From: JBNGOQ01 sp050589645
GTDB lineage: Bacteria > Bacteroidota > Bacteroidia > Flavobacteriales > Flavobacteriaceae
Direction of reading: 5' to 3'
Length of the DNA: 64,000 nucleotides
Assembly (NCBI RefSeq): GCF_050589645.1
Contig: NZ_JBNGOQ010000001.1
Span: 620,001-684,000, forward strand
Below are positions 26,247 through 35,173 of this stretch, piece after piece. The position numbers were made by a program, and so were the translations under genes. Position 1 is the stretch's first letter, and each line of letters begins with the position of its first letter. Below the pieces are notes generated by a model that was not told the DNA's origin, did no database searches, and saw only the letters and a list, made by a program, of their open reading frames with translations.

Positions 26247-27701
26247 ATGCCCTTCGAAGCAGACATTACCATTGTGGCCCAGGCCTTGGATAGATTTTAC
26301 AACGATTCCATTTCCGCTAGAAAACCCGTAATCGACCAAAAAAGATTGGATCAGGTTGTACGCGATCTGGATTTGGAATATTATGCCAAAAAAGGGGGAC
26401 TGGAGGGGAAGAAACTGCAACTTTTTTTGGACAAATATTTGGCCTACAACACCAGGTTGCACCATCCTGCCTATCTTGGACACCAATGTGCTGCTCCCCA
26501 CTATGCAGCTGCCTTGGGCACTTTTGTCAACGCCTTTACCAACAATGTGTCCTCCATTTATGAAATGGGACCGGCTTCGGTCTGTATGGAATATTTTTTG
26601 ATCAACTGGATGTTGGAAAAGGTAGGCTGGAAAAAGGCCCCGACTACCTTGGCCCATAGGGTGAAAGATCAAGATTTTGGAGGTGGGGTATTGGTCGATG
26701 GGGGTTCCCTCGCCAACCTGACGGCCCTGGTAATTGCCCGAAGCGCATTGGTACCGGATGTTTGGGAAAAGGGAACGCCTTCTAATTTATCTATTTTACT
26801 GCCCTCCAAAGGGCACTACTCCCTGGCCAAAGCTGCCGGCGTCATGGGCATTGGAGCAGAAGCCATTCGTTTTGTAGATGTGGATGAAATGGGGGCCATT
26901 CGCCCCGATCGACTCCAAAGATGCTACAAGAGAACCCTGCAAGAGGGCAAACGGCCCATAGCCTTAGTGGCAAATGCCTGCAGTACGGCCGTTGGTATTT
27001 ATGACCCACTCGATGAAATCGCCGATTTTTGCCAGGAAAACGCGCTGTGGATGCATGTGGATGGGGCGCACGGCGCCAGCGCATTGCTCTCCAATACCTA
27101 TGGCAGACTTCTCAAAGGTGTTGAAAAGGCAGACTCTCTGGTATGGGACGCCCATAAATTATTGCAGACACCCTCCTTGTGTGCGGCCCTATTGCTTAGG
27201 GACCATAAGCATCTGGACCAAGGACTCCAGATTTCACTGGACGCCAGTTACCTCTTTCACCAAAAACAACAGCCTGGATTCGACTTCATACATAGGACCT
27301 TGGAAACGACCAAATCCGGTCTGGGCGAAAAACTGTTCTTTGTGTTGGGGGCCCTAGGAGAACGGGGATTGGGAAAATACATTGACCGTCAATATGGACT
27401 GGCCTTACAGGCCTATGACTATATTAATGAACTTGTGGATTTTGAATGTCCCGTAAGGCCTCAGAGTAATATATTGTGTTTTAAGATCAAGGGAGATAGC
27501 AAGACCCAAATGGATATTAGGCAGCGATTGACCGATGAGGGAAGGTATTATATTACCACAGTGTTGTTTAACGGGGAAAGGTATCTACGCCTCGTATTTA
27601 TGAGTGAAAGAACCACCTTGGCACATATCAAGGACCTTATTGGTGAAATTAGAAAAATTCGGCTTTCACTTCTTAAGGATGCCAAGGAGCAACTGCTTTG
27701 A
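26247..27701 (+). CDS. PLP-dependent group II decarboxylase
   Basis: The product has 484 residues, normal for aromatic-L-amino-acid, glutamate or diaminobutyrate decarboxylases. PLP motifs are visible: a glycine-rich region with GGSLANLTAL (about residue 155), the Asp in MHVDGAHG, and the Schiff-base lysine in DAHKLLQTP (about residue 310). It would release CO2 from an amino acid. The substrate cannot be told from motifs; neighbours do not help, since the next gene is a convergent phosphatase. A putative ArsR-family operator overlaps its promoter. Confidence 0.9.
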   Translation: MPFEADITIVAQALDRFYNDSISARKPVIDQKRLDQVVRDLDLEYYAKKGGLEGKKLQLFLDKYLAYNTRLHHPAYLGHQCAAPHYAAALGTFVNAFTNNVSSIYEMGPASVCMEYFLINWMLEKVGWKKAPTTLAHRVKDQDFGGGVLVDGGSLANLTALVIARSALVPDVWEKGTPSNLSILLPSKGHYSLAKAAGVMGIGAEAIRFVDVDEMGAIRPDRLQRCYKRTLQEGKRPIALVANACSTAVGIYDPLDEIADFCQENALWMHVDGAHGASALLSNTYGRLLKGVEKADSLVWDAHKLLQTPSLCAALLLRDHKHLDQGLQISLDASYLFHQKQQPGFDFIHRTLETTKSGLGEKLFFVLGALGERGLGKYIDRQYGLALQAYDYINELVDFECPVRPQSNILCFKIKGDSKTQMDIRQRLTDEGRYYITTVLFNGERYLRLVFMSERTTLAHIKDLIGEIRKIRLSLLKDAKEQLL

Positions 27702-27743
27702 ACCGCTACCCAATAAGGTAGCGTTTTTGGGAATTGCAAGGTC

Positions 27744-28619
27744 TTACCATTCAGATTTGGCCTTCTCAAAATCGGTTTTGAACTTAGGGTTGTCCCACAT
27801 GGCAGTGAGCATGTTGTGGGCAAGTACCCTGGCGGCCTCCTCATCACTTGGATAATGAATGCCCATAATTTCACGGGATTCCCCGACCTCGTAGGCAACG
27901 GCCAGGAATTCTGCCCGTTTCCCGGGCACCAGTTCACTCCATATAAAGGCATGAATATAGGCCCAAAGCGTATGCCCACTGGCAAAGGAGGGGGATGAGA
28001 TGGTCGCTAAGGGACGTAATTTGGGTTCCAGGTGATACGGTCTTGGTCGTAGCAAATGGTACTTCACCGTAAACTCCATGAGCCGCATATCTTTGGTAAT
28101 ACCTTCTAGAAGGGCGGTGGTTGCGGGATAGTTGTCTGCTGCACACTCCTCGCCCAACACCACCCTACCTACATAAAACAGGTGTTCCCTATTGGTTTCA
28201 TAACGGGAATGGTTTTCCAATATGCCAATATGGGGCCAATAGCCTATAGGGGCCAGAACATTGGAGGCCCTATCTTTCTGTGCGGCGGTTCTTTTGGTTT
28301 GCCATTCCAGAAGAAAGTCGAGCTCTGCCCTGGTCTGTTCGGAGCTGTTTGCAGGGAATTGCAAGGAGCTTTTAAGACTACTTACCTCATTCTGGGTCAG
28401 ATATTCCGGAGTGATCATGGTATAGATCAAGGTACCACTGCTGTATTGGGAAGACGGGAAGACAATCTTGTCCATTGGGGCCTGCTCGGGTCGTGGATCT
28501 GTGCTCAGCTCCTTTAATTCTTTATAATGGTTCTTGGCGGCTTCAAGGGAGTGGAGGTTCTGCGAAAGAAGAGCACTGGTTCCAAGGAGGGCCAGAACTA
28601 AAATAAGTTTGTTTGCCAT
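27744..28619 (-). CDS. PAP2 family phosphatase, exported
   Basis: The ATG at 28619 gives 291 residues with a signal peptide ending near LLSQN; a longer start at 28700 is unlikely because it would run through the operator. The three PAP2/vanadium-haloperoxidase motifs are present: KYHLLRPRPY, PSFASGHT, and GESREIMGIHYPSD. This is the class A acid-phosphatase-like branch, probably periplasmic. It is convergent with the decarboxylase and lies 85 bp downstream of arsR on the same strand. Confidence 0.93.
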   Translation of the reverse strand: MANKLILVLALLGTSALLSQNLHSLEAAKNHYKELKELSTDPRPEQAPMDKIVFPSSQYSSGTLIYTMITPEYLTQNEVSSLKSSLQFPANSSEQTRAELDFLLEWQTKRTAAQKDRASNVLAPIGYWPHIGILENHSRYETNREHLFYVGRVVLGEECAADNYPATTALLEGITKDMRLMEFTVKYHLLRPRPYHLEPKLRPLATISSPSFASGHTLWAYIHAFIWSELVPGKRAEFLAVAYEVGESREIMGIHYPSDEEAARVLAHNMLTAMWDNPKFKTDFEKAKSEW

Positions 28620-28648
28620 GACGGATGATTTTAAAAAGGTTAATAATA

Positions 28649-28671
28649 TAAATCGCTTATAAGCGATATAC
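28649..28671. promoter_or_regulatory. 23-bp operator, copy 2 (PAP2 promoter)
   Basis: Read on the minus strand: GTATAT, nine bases, then GCGATTTA. Inside it ATCGCTTATAAGCGAT (28652-28667) is a perfect 16-bp palindrome. It lies 29 bp upstream of the PAP2 ATG. Confidence 0.65.
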
Positions 28672-28704
28672 GAATTTACAAAAAAAAATAAACCCACCAA
28701 GGTT

Positions 28705-29031
28705 TTATGAAATAGCGAAGAATTCGGAAAACTCTTGTAGCAAATCGGTGTTTAGGTAATAGTAGGTGTATTTGTCCTTGTTTTCGGTTATAAACAGTCC
28801 GGCGTCCTTGAGAATTTTTACATGTTGGGATACGGTAGACTGCGAATAGTCAAACATCTCCACTAGATCTTTGTTACAGGTCACATTGTCTACCCCCTTG
28901 CCTGAATTTTTGGTGCTCAAATACCGGACCAGGGCAACCCGTAACGGGTGGGCCAGGGCATTGGCTATTTCCGCGGTCCTGATATCTGTCTCCTCAATAT
29001 ACTTGCTGGAAATTTGCGTTCTGATCCTCAT
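28705..29031 (-). CDS. ArsR family transcriptional regulator
   Basis: The protein has 108 residues of winged helix (EIANALAHPLRVALVRYLS, then MFDYSQSTVSQHVKILKDAGLF and a beta wing KDKYTYYYL). The usual ELCVCDL-type metal site is absent; only one Cys is present, so it probably does not sense arsenic in the classical way. It is the obvious candidate to bind the 23-bp motif that occurs in its own promoter and in two neighbouring promoters. Confidence 0.9.
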   Translation of the reverse strand: MRIRTQISSKYIEETDIRTAEIANALAHPLRVALVRYLSTKNSGKGVDNVTCNKDLVEMFDYSQSTVSQHVKILKDAGLFITENKDKYTYYYLNTDLLQEFSEFFAIS

Positions 29032-29034
29032 TTT

Positions 29035-29057
29035 TATATCGTTTACAACAAATATAC
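29035..29057. promoter_or_regulatory. 23-bp operator, copy 3 (arsR promoter)
   Basis: Minus strand: GTATAT, nine bases, then ACGATATA. It overlaps a perfect -7 element, TATATTTG (complement of 29049-29056), and ends just upstream of the arsR ATG at 29031, as expected for autorepression. Confidence 0.65.
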
Positions 29058-29304
29058 AATATGATTGGGCCTTGATGCATCATTTTACACGAAAATGGAC
29101 CGATTCGCTATAGGGGAAATGAACCACGGGAGGGCTCCCTTTGCTTTTGACACTCAAAAAATAACATAAAAATAATGGGGTCATTCCCTTTTTTTGTGCT
29201 ATTTTTTTGGAGTTTTAGGGAGCGAACTTTTTTAAGGCCTAAAACGTAAGGAAAAGGGTAGCGGAACGACTTTTTTACCGAACGATTGGTAAAATACAAA
29301 CACA

Positions 29305-29721
29305 ATGAGCGAGCAAAAAAAACCCTTACCTCCTTTTACGCTGGAAACGGCCAAGCAAAAAATTCAATTGGCAGAAGATGCCTGGAACAGCAGGGATCCT
29401 GAAAAAGTATCCCTGGCCTATTCCCCGAACAGCGAATGGCGCAACAGGGCCCAATTTGTTCGCGGTCGTGAACAGATCCGGGAATTCCTTTCCCGAAAGT
29501 GGGACCACGAACTGGACTATAAACTTAAAAAGGAATATTGGGCACATGCCGATAACAGGATAGCCGTGCGCTTTGAATACGAGTACCGTACCGACAGTGG
29601 GCAATGGTACCGGGCCTACGGAAATGAAAATTGGGAGTTCAACGCCGATGGGCTCATGCAAAAACGCTATGCTAGCATCAATGACCTTCCCATCAAAGAG
29701 ACCGAAAGAAGATTAAAATAA
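29305..29721 (+). CDS. DUF1348 (NTF2-like) family protein
   Basis: The product has 138 residues with the DUF1348 pattern: NSRDPEKVSLAYSPNSEWRNRAQFV, REFLSRKWDHELDYKL, and WYRAYGNENWEF. It is a cone-shaped NTF2 fold, cytoplasmic, of unknown activity. The GAPDH gene starts 21 bp downstream, so the two may be cotranscribed. Confidence 0.9.
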   Translation: MSEQKKPLPPFTLETAKQKIQLAEDAWNSRDPEKVSLAYSPNSEWRNRAQFVRGREQIREFLSRKWDHELDYKLKKEYWAHADNRIAVRFEYEYRTDSGQWYRAYGNENWEFNADGLMQKRYASINDLPIKETERRLK

Positions 29722-29742
29722 AAACCTAAAAAAGAACAACAT

Positions 29743-30732
29743 ATGAAACGAATTGCCATTAACGGGATGGGTCGCATAGGGCGGGCCTCCCTAAAAGTTA
29801 TTCTGGATACCCCGGAATTGGAGTTGGTAGCTGTGAACGACCTGGTACCCATTGAGAATATCGCCTACCTTTTAAAATACGACACCGTATACGGTATTTA
29901 TGACAAGGAGATCGGTACTGATGGGGGGAACTTGGTCATTGATGGGAAAACGATAAAATACACCTCCGAACGCAATCCGGAGGAACTGCCCTGGGCAGAG
30001 AACAACATTGAGATCGTTATTGAAAGCACTGGGATGTTTACGCTAAGTGAAGATGCCGAAAGGCATATTAAGGCAGGGGCAAAGACCGTGGTAATTTCTG
30101 CACCTACCAAAAGTGCCGATACCCCTACCGTAGTACATGGGGTCAATTCCGAGGACGGAAAGACCAGTATCTTTTCCTGTGCCAGTTGTACCACAAACAA
30201 TATTAGTCCGGTCGTGGAGGTCCTGGGCCGACGTATAGGGATCAAAAAAGCCATAATGACCACAGTTCATGCGTATACCGCTTCTCAGGAAATGGTAGAT
30301 GCCGTATCCAAAAAGAACTTTAGGATGGGCCGGGCAGGAGCCGCCAATTTGGTGCCTACCACAACAGGTGCCGCCATTGCCACTACCAAGGCCTTGCCGG
30401 CTTTTGCCGGTAAATTTGACGGCGTGGCCATACGGGTACCTATTCCCGTAGGATCGATCTCGGATATGACCTTTGTTACGGAAAAACCGGTTACGGTGCA
30501 AGAGGTGAATGACATCTTGGAGGAGGAAGCCAGCACTGCGCGCTACGCAAATGTTATGGCCACTACCTATGAACCCATTGTTTCCTCGGACATTGTTAAA
30601 AGTCCCTATGCCTCTACAGTAGATCTGAGCATGACCCGTGTAGTGGACGGTGACCTCTTAAAGATCATGACCTGGTATGACAATGAGTGGGGCTTTACCA
30701 ATCAGATGATTCGGCAGATACTGGAAATTTAA
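29743..30732 (+). CDS. gap: type I glyceraldehyde-3-phosphate dehydrogenase
   Basis: The product has 329 residues, close to the family norm. The Rossmann motif NGMGRIGR is at the N terminus, the NAD-ribose-binding Asp33 is in VNDL, catalytic Cys149 in SCASCTTN, and His176 in TTVHAYTA. The C-terminal YDNEWGFTNQ is intact. It converts glyceraldehyde 3-phosphate to 1,3-bisphosphoglycerate. Flavobacteria often have a second gap copy, and whether this is the glycolytic one cannot be told. The stop overlaps the convergent kinase stop. Confidence 0.96.
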   Translation: MKRIAINGMGRIGRASLKVILDTPELELVAVNDLVPIENIAYLLKYDTVYGIYDKEIGTDGGNLVIDGKTIKYTSERNPEELPWAENNIEIVIESTGMFTLSEDAERHIKAGAKTVVISAPTKSADTPTVVHGVNSEDGKTSIFSCASCTTNNISPVVEVLGRRIGIKKAIMTTVHAYTASQEMVDAVSKKNFRMGRAGAANLVPTTTGAAIATTKALPAFAGKFDGVAIRVPIPVGSISDMTFVTEKPVTVQEVNDILEEEASTARYANVMATTYEPIVSSDIVKSPYASTVDLSMTRVVDGDLLKIMTWYDNEWGFTNQMIRQILEI

Positions 30733-31796
30733 CGGCCCAACTTTTCTGCTGTTGTAATTTTCATGTAATCCAATAGGACCAGCGTTTTTTGGGTGAAATT
30801 GAACAAGCTTAGACATCTGTCGAGGTTTTGATTTTCGTAGGTCACCTTGTAGTACCTATTGCCATCCAAATAGTCGGTCAAAGCGCGTAGCCCATGTATA
30901 AAGGGCATAAAGGCCGCTCCTAACGGCAGCAATTCAATTTCCCTTGCCGTTAGGAAAGAGCCGTTCAAGGATAGTCCGTCCAAAAAAGCTTCAAAGAAGC
31001 GGCGGTCAAAGGAAATTTTTCCATGTTGCCGTTCATCTTCCTTGGCCGAGTTGACAATGGTCCGTACCGCGTCGCCAAAATCGTAATAAAAGTGGCCCGT
31101 CATAACGGTATCCAAATCAATTAGGCAAAGTGACTTGTCCGTGACCTTCGAAAAAAGGATGTTGTTGAGTTTGGTATCGTTATGGCAAATCCGCACAGGC
31201 AGATCCCCGGTGGATAAATCAGAAAATAACGGGAAGGTGTCTTTTGCAAAGGCAATTGCACCTTTCGCTTTTTCCAAGGCTTCCTTTTTGGCCGAAACCA
31301 CCGCCTGCTCAAATTGGACTTCCCGGACCCTGAGGTTGTGGAAGTCGGGAATGGTTTCTACAAAAGCCGTTTTTGGAGCATATTGTAAAAGGGTGTGGAA
31401 CTTCCCTACGATTCTCCCAGCTTCGAAAGCGATTTTTTCATTTTCTGCGGTATTATGGGCAGTACTTTGATCTATGTAGGTCATTAAACGCCAAAAACCT
31501 TTTTCAGCATCCTCAAAATAGGATTTTCCCCATTTGGTGCGTACAAGGCTAATGGGAGCATAATCGGTATCCTTGAGATATTGTAACGCATTTTTCACAT
31601 TGGACATGAGCCCTTCAATATCTTTAAACGTGTTATGATTGATACGCTGCAATATGTACACCGATGTGTCCTGGTCCAGAACCCGATAGGTGTCATTGAT
31701 CAGGCCATCATTGATGGGCACAAAGAGGTAGGGCTTCCTTTCTATGGAGAAATGTTCCAGTAGCGAACCCAGCTCGTTTTTTTTTAATTTGTCCAC
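30729..31796 (-). CDS. APH-fold kinase, N-acetylhexosamine 1-kinase-like
   Basis: The protein has 355 residues, starting at GTG 31796 (no suitable ATG). The aminoglycoside-phosphotransferase fold is clear: NDGLINDTYRV and YILQRINHNTFKD in the N lobe, catalytic loop ICHNDTKLNNILF with Asp and Asn, and DFG-like LIDLDTV. The N-lobe pattern resembles NahK-type kinases that phosphorylate GlcNAc/GalNAc at C1. It lies 11 bp after a nucleotidyltransferase gene in the same operon. MurNAc/GlcNAc kinases such as AmgK are an alternative. Confidence 0.75.
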   Translation of the reverse strand: MDKLKKNELGSLLEHFSIERKPYLFVPINDGLINDTYRVLDQDTSVYILQRINHNTFKDIEGLMSNVKNALQYLKDTDYAPISLVRTKWGKSYFEDAEKGFWRLMTYIDQSTAHNTAENEKIAFEAGRIVGKFHTLLQYAPKTAFVETIPDFHNLRVREVQFEQAVVSAKKEALEKAKGAIAFAKDTFPLFSDLSTGDLPVRICHNDTKLNNILFSKVTDKSLCLIDLDTVMTGHFYYDFGDAVRTIVNSAKEDERQHGKISFDRRFFEAFLDGLSLNGSFLTAREIELLPLGAAFMPFIHGLRALTDYLDGNRYYKVTYENQNLDRCLSLFNFTQKTLVLLDYMKITTAEKLGR

Positions 31797-31807
31797 AGGA
31801 TATTGTA

Positions 31808-32692
31808 CTATTTCCAGAGTGGTGAGGCATATCTGCCCGCTTCCGTCATTTCCTTCAAGCGTTGCAGCGAGGTTTCCTTATCGTTTGCGTAGGTAACCCC
31901 GAACCAGTTACCATTGGAGGGGATGACCTCTACGGAAACCTGTTGGCGTTGTACCATTTCCTGAATAACAAACGGCAAATAGACCTCCCCGCCAGCAATG
32001 TTTTCCTGATCCTTCAGGAATTGTTTAAAGTAGTGTTCTATGTGTTCAAATAGGGACGGCCTGCAGATCCAGAAGTTCATGCTTACCAGTTCCTCGCCCG
32101 TAAATTCCGCTCCGGAATCCCGATCGATAACATGTCCATTTTGACGTTCCAATTGGGTATGTTCCTTAACGGAACGCAAGGTATTGCCCTGTAAATTACA
32201 AACACCACGGGAAACGGAACCGTGTTCCGAAAGTGTGTTGTTCAAGGCATATCCAACAAGTCCAAACCCAGTTCCCTCTAAATGTGTCCGGATGAACTGG
32301 GCCGAGTCCGCATAGGCTTTCTTCCCGTAATAATCATCAGCGTTGATGACGACAAAAGGGGTTGAAATAAGTCTTCTGGCAGACCAGACCGCATGGGCCG
32401 TGCCCCAAGGTTTTTCACGTTTCCCTGAAAATTCGGAAGGTTCGGGGAGGTCCGTTATTTCTTGGGGAACAATATCCAATTTAACCGTTGTCGGTAATCT
32501 GTCGGACAAGTAATTTCGCAAAAAGCCGACATTATCCTTGCTCGTCACCACGATGATATGGTCAAAGCCGTTTTCTATAGCGTCATAAATACTGAATTCC
32601 ATAAGGAACTCCCCATTCGGACCCATTTCATCGAACTGTTTAAGCTTTCCGTACCGACTCCCACGACCAGCTGCCATTAATAGTAAAACCAT
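31808..32692 (-). CDS. sugar-1-phosphate nucleotidyltransferase-like protein
   Basis: The product has 294 residues. The N-terminal nucleotide-binding motif is a variant of GxGxRxxxxTxxxPK: LMAAGRGSRYGKLKQFDEMGPNGE. Later NADDYYGKKA fits the metal-binding Asp of the family. With the kinase downstream it could make a UDP- or CMP-type sugar from a hexosamine 1-phosphate. A TAnnTTTG -7 box can be read on the minus strand at 32710-32717. It is divergent from the GH109-type gene. Confidence 0.85.
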   Translation of the reverse strand: MVLLLMAAGRGSRYGKLKQFDEMGPNGEFLMEFSIYDAIENGFDHIIVVTSKDNVGFLRNYLSDRLPTTVKLDIVPQEITDLPEPSEFSGKREKPWGTAHAVWSARRLISTPFVVINADDYYGKKAYADSAQFIRTHLEGTGFGLVGYALNNTLSEHGSVSRGVCNLQGNTLRSVKEHTQLERQNGHVIDRDSGAEFTGEELVSMNFWICRPSLFEHIEHYFKQFLKDQENIAGGEVYLPFVIQEMVQRQQVSVEVIPSNGNWFGVTYANDKETSLQRLKEMTEAGRYASPLWK

Positions 32693-32833
32693 CTTGTATT
32701 TTTCTGTCGCAAAAATAATTTTTAAAGCTGAAATAAACTACTCCAAGAATATTTTCCTATTTTCAACGGGTTCAAAGATATGCTGCGGCGGGCAAACCGG
32801 ACTAAACTGCCACCGATTAAATAACCGAAAATT

Positions 32834-34192
32834 ATGAATTCAAGAAGAAAGTTTATCAAAGATACTTCCGTATTGGGCACGGGTGTTTTTGTGGCCCCCG
32901 GCCTTACGCACGACTTGTTGGATGGGGAGCAGGATGCCAAGCTCAAAATGGGGCTGATCGGGGTAGGCCTCAGAGGGACCAATCATCTGAAAAATCTTTT
33001 GCTGAGAAAGGATGTCAATATCACCGCCCTTTGTGATATAGATGAGTCCCGAATAGAGATCGCCAAGGACCTGATTGCCAAATCTGGGGCCAAGCCTGCA
33101 AAAATATATGGGAAGAACGATTATGATTATCGAAATCTCCTCGGTACTAAGGAAGTGGATGCAGTGCTCATAGCCACACCCTGGTTGTGGCATACCCGTA
33201 TGGCGGTAGATGCCATGCGGGCAGGAAAATATGTCGGGCTAGAGGTCTCGGCGGCAAATACCTTGGAGGAGTGTTGGGATCTGGTGAATGTCCATGAGGA
33301 AACGGGCACCCACCTGATGATTTTGGAAAACGTAAATTACCGCAGGGATGTCCTGGCAATATTGAACATGGTGCGGCAAAATGTATTTGGCGAACTGGTA
33401 CATTTTAGATGTGGCTATCAGCACGATCTACGGGAAGTAAAGTTCAACAACGGAAAACAGCCCTATGGCGGCGGCGTGGAATTTGGTGAAAACGCGATTT
33501 CCGAGGCCAGATGGCGAACCCAACATTCCATAACCCGTAACGCGGATGTTTATCCCACTCATGGGGTAGGCCCCATTGCTGTCATGGCCGATATCAATAG
33601 GGGAAACCGCTTTGTGTCCATGACCGCCAACGCTTCAAAGGCCATAGGTCTGCACAACCATATTGTGAAACAGGGCGGAAAGGACCATCCCAATGCAAAG
33701 ATTAAATTTAAACAAGGAGATGTCATTACCTCTACCTTGGAAACCGCTAGGGGTGAGACCATTATTGTAACCCACGATTGTAATTTGCCGCGACCCTATT
33801 CGCTGGGGTTTCGGGTGCAAGGTGCCAATGGGCTTTGGGAAGTGGATGGAAATCGGATTTATATCGAAGGAAAATCGGAACCCCACAAATGGGACAAGGC
33901 AGACGAATGGTTGCAAAAATATGACCACCCGCTTTGGAAGAAATACGGGGAATACGCGGAAGGCGCCGGACATGGAGGGATGGACTTTTTTGTGATCAAC
34001 GCCTTTGTTGAATCTGCTAAATTGAACATTGCACCTCCACTGGACGTCTATGATGCGGCCGCGTGGAGTGCCATAACACCCCTGTCCGAAGCATCCATTG
34101 AAAACAATGGAACGGTCCAGAATTTTCCGGATTTTACTCGGGGTCTATGGATAAAGCGGAAACCGTATAACTGGATCAACGGGAATTTTTAA
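32834..34192 (+). CDS. GH109-type (Gfo/Idh/MocA) alpha-N-acetylgalactosaminidase-like protein
   Basis: The product has 452 residues. A twin-arginine-like signal (NSRRKFIKDTSVLG) is followed by the NAD-binding Rossmann fold (KMGLIGVGLRGTNH) and a dehydrogenase-type C-terminal domain. GH109-like elements are YPTHGVGPIA, the GAGHGGMDFFV segment near residue 385, and the IDxxxxAxWSA pattern. GH109 enzymes use bound NAD+ to cleave terminal alpha-GalNAc. A Tat signal fits export with cofactor already bound. Neighbouring hexosamine kinase and nucleotidyltransferase genes support an amino-sugar role. Another MocA-type oxidoreductase remains possible. Confidence 0.82.
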   Translation: MNSRRKFIKDTSVLGTGVFVAPGLTHDLLDGEQDAKLKMGLIGVGLRGTNHLKNLLLRKDVNITALCDIDESRIEIAKDLIAKSGAKPAKIYGKNDYDYRNLLGTKEVDAVLIATPWLWHTRMAVDAMRAGKYVGLEVSAANTLEECWDLVNVHEETGTHLMILENVNYRRDVLAILNMVRQNVFGELVHFRCGYQHDLREVKFNNGKQPYGGGVEFGENAISEARWRTQHSITRNADVYPTHGVGPIAVMADINRGNRFVSMTANASKAIGLHNHIVKQGGKDHPNAKIKFKQGDVITSTLETARGETIIVTHDCNLPRPYSLGFRVQGANGLWEVDGNRIYIEGKSEPHKWDKADEWLQKYDHPLWKKYGEYAEGAGHGGMDFFVINAFVESAKLNIAPPLDVYDAAAWSAITPLSEASIENNGTVQNFPDFTRGLWIKRKPYNWINGNF

Positions 34193-34227
34193 GCTGATGG
34201 ACATACCTTCCCTTTTAATACACTAGC

Positions 34228-34270
34228 TGATAAATATCATTTCTATTTTGCCGCTACGGCCTTAGTTTTA
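34228..34270 (+). promoter_or_regulatory. Crp/Fnr-like site plus -7 box, patatin operon
   Basis: TGATAAATATCA (34228-34239), a 23-bp gap, then TAGTTTTA (34263-34270). Gene start is at 34358. Confidence 0.75.
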
Positions 34271-34357
34271 AACATTGGTATATGATGGTCTTGGCGCTTG
34301 GCCGTACCAATCATATGCAATGACAACGGTTTAGTCACCCCAACAAACACATGTGTT

Positions 34358-35143
34358 ATGGAATCAAAAAATGTAGGACTGGTATTGTCGGGCGGAGGTC
34401 ACCGTGGGGCAGCGCACGCAGGAGCTATCAAGGCCTTGGAGGAGAACGGGATATTTCCCAATATGATATCCGGCACCAGCGCCGGTGCTCTAGTGGGCGC
34501 TCTGTATGCCTATGGGTACCAGCCATATGAAATCCTCGAAATTTTCAAAAAAATAAAGATTTTCAGTTTTTCCAGGTATGCGCGAAAAAAACCCGGTTTT
34601 GTAGATACCGATAGCTTTTATCAGTTTTTGATCAAGTACATGCCGGAGGACAGTTTTGAAATCCTTAAAAAGAAACTGTACATTACGGCCACCGACCTGG
34701 TCAATGGCAGTATTGAGGTCTTCCAAAAGGGCGCACTGATATCGTCTATCTTGGCCTCGGCCTCTTTTCCTGGAATATTTACCCCAGTGGCCCTGGGAAA
34801 CTCGTTGTACGCGGACGGAGGCATTTTGGACAATTTTCCGGTAGACCCTATTAAGTGCCTGTGTGATGAGGTTTACGGTGTTTACGTGAGCCCCATAAAA
34901 AAAATGCAAATTTCCGACTTTAAACGATCGTACAACGTTATAGATCGGGCCTTTCATCTCAGGATGCATAGGGCTTCACTCGCGAAATTCCCAAGTTGCG
35001 ATTTGGTGGTGTACCCCCAGGAGCTAAGCAATCATGGGCTTTTTAGCACCAACCAGCTCGACAAAGTGTTTGAAATAGGGTACCAATCTACCCAACAGGA
35101 GTTAAAAAAAAAACGTTCGGAACTACGCTTCCTGGAACACTAG
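34358..35143 (+). CDS. patatin-like phospholipase
   Basis: The ATG at 34358 gives 261 residues. Catalytic features are complete: oxyanion loop SGGGHRGAAH, nucleophile Ser41 in GTSAGAL, and the dyad Asp in ADGGILDNFP. It hydrolyses acyl esters of phospholipids or related lipids and has no signal peptide, so it is cytoplasmic. It heads a plus-strand cluster with a DnaJ/CbpA gene 30 bp downstream, under a Crp/Fnr-like promoter. An in-frame TTG at 34298 is a less likely start. Confidence 0.92.
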   Translation: MESKNVGLVLSGGGHRGAAHAGAIKALEENGIFPNMISGTSAGALVGALYAYGYQPYEILEIFKKIKIFSFSRYARKKPGFVDTDSFYQFLIKYMPEDSFEILKKKLYITATDLVNGSIEVFQKGALISSILASASFPGIFTPVALGNSLYADGGILDNFPVDPIKCLCDEVYGVYVSPIKKMQISDFKRSYNVIDRAFHLRMHRASLAKFPSCDLVVYPQELSNHGLFSTNQLDKVFEIGYQSTQQELKKKRSELRFLEH

Positions 35144-35173
35144 CGTAGCAAACGTGGTATAGGATATCGTTAC

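Noticed and set aside
34298..34357. TTG start for the patatin gene
   Set aside because: ATG 34358 directly precedes the conserved SGGGHRG segment, and the -7 box at 34263 allows either; the shorter form is the family norm.
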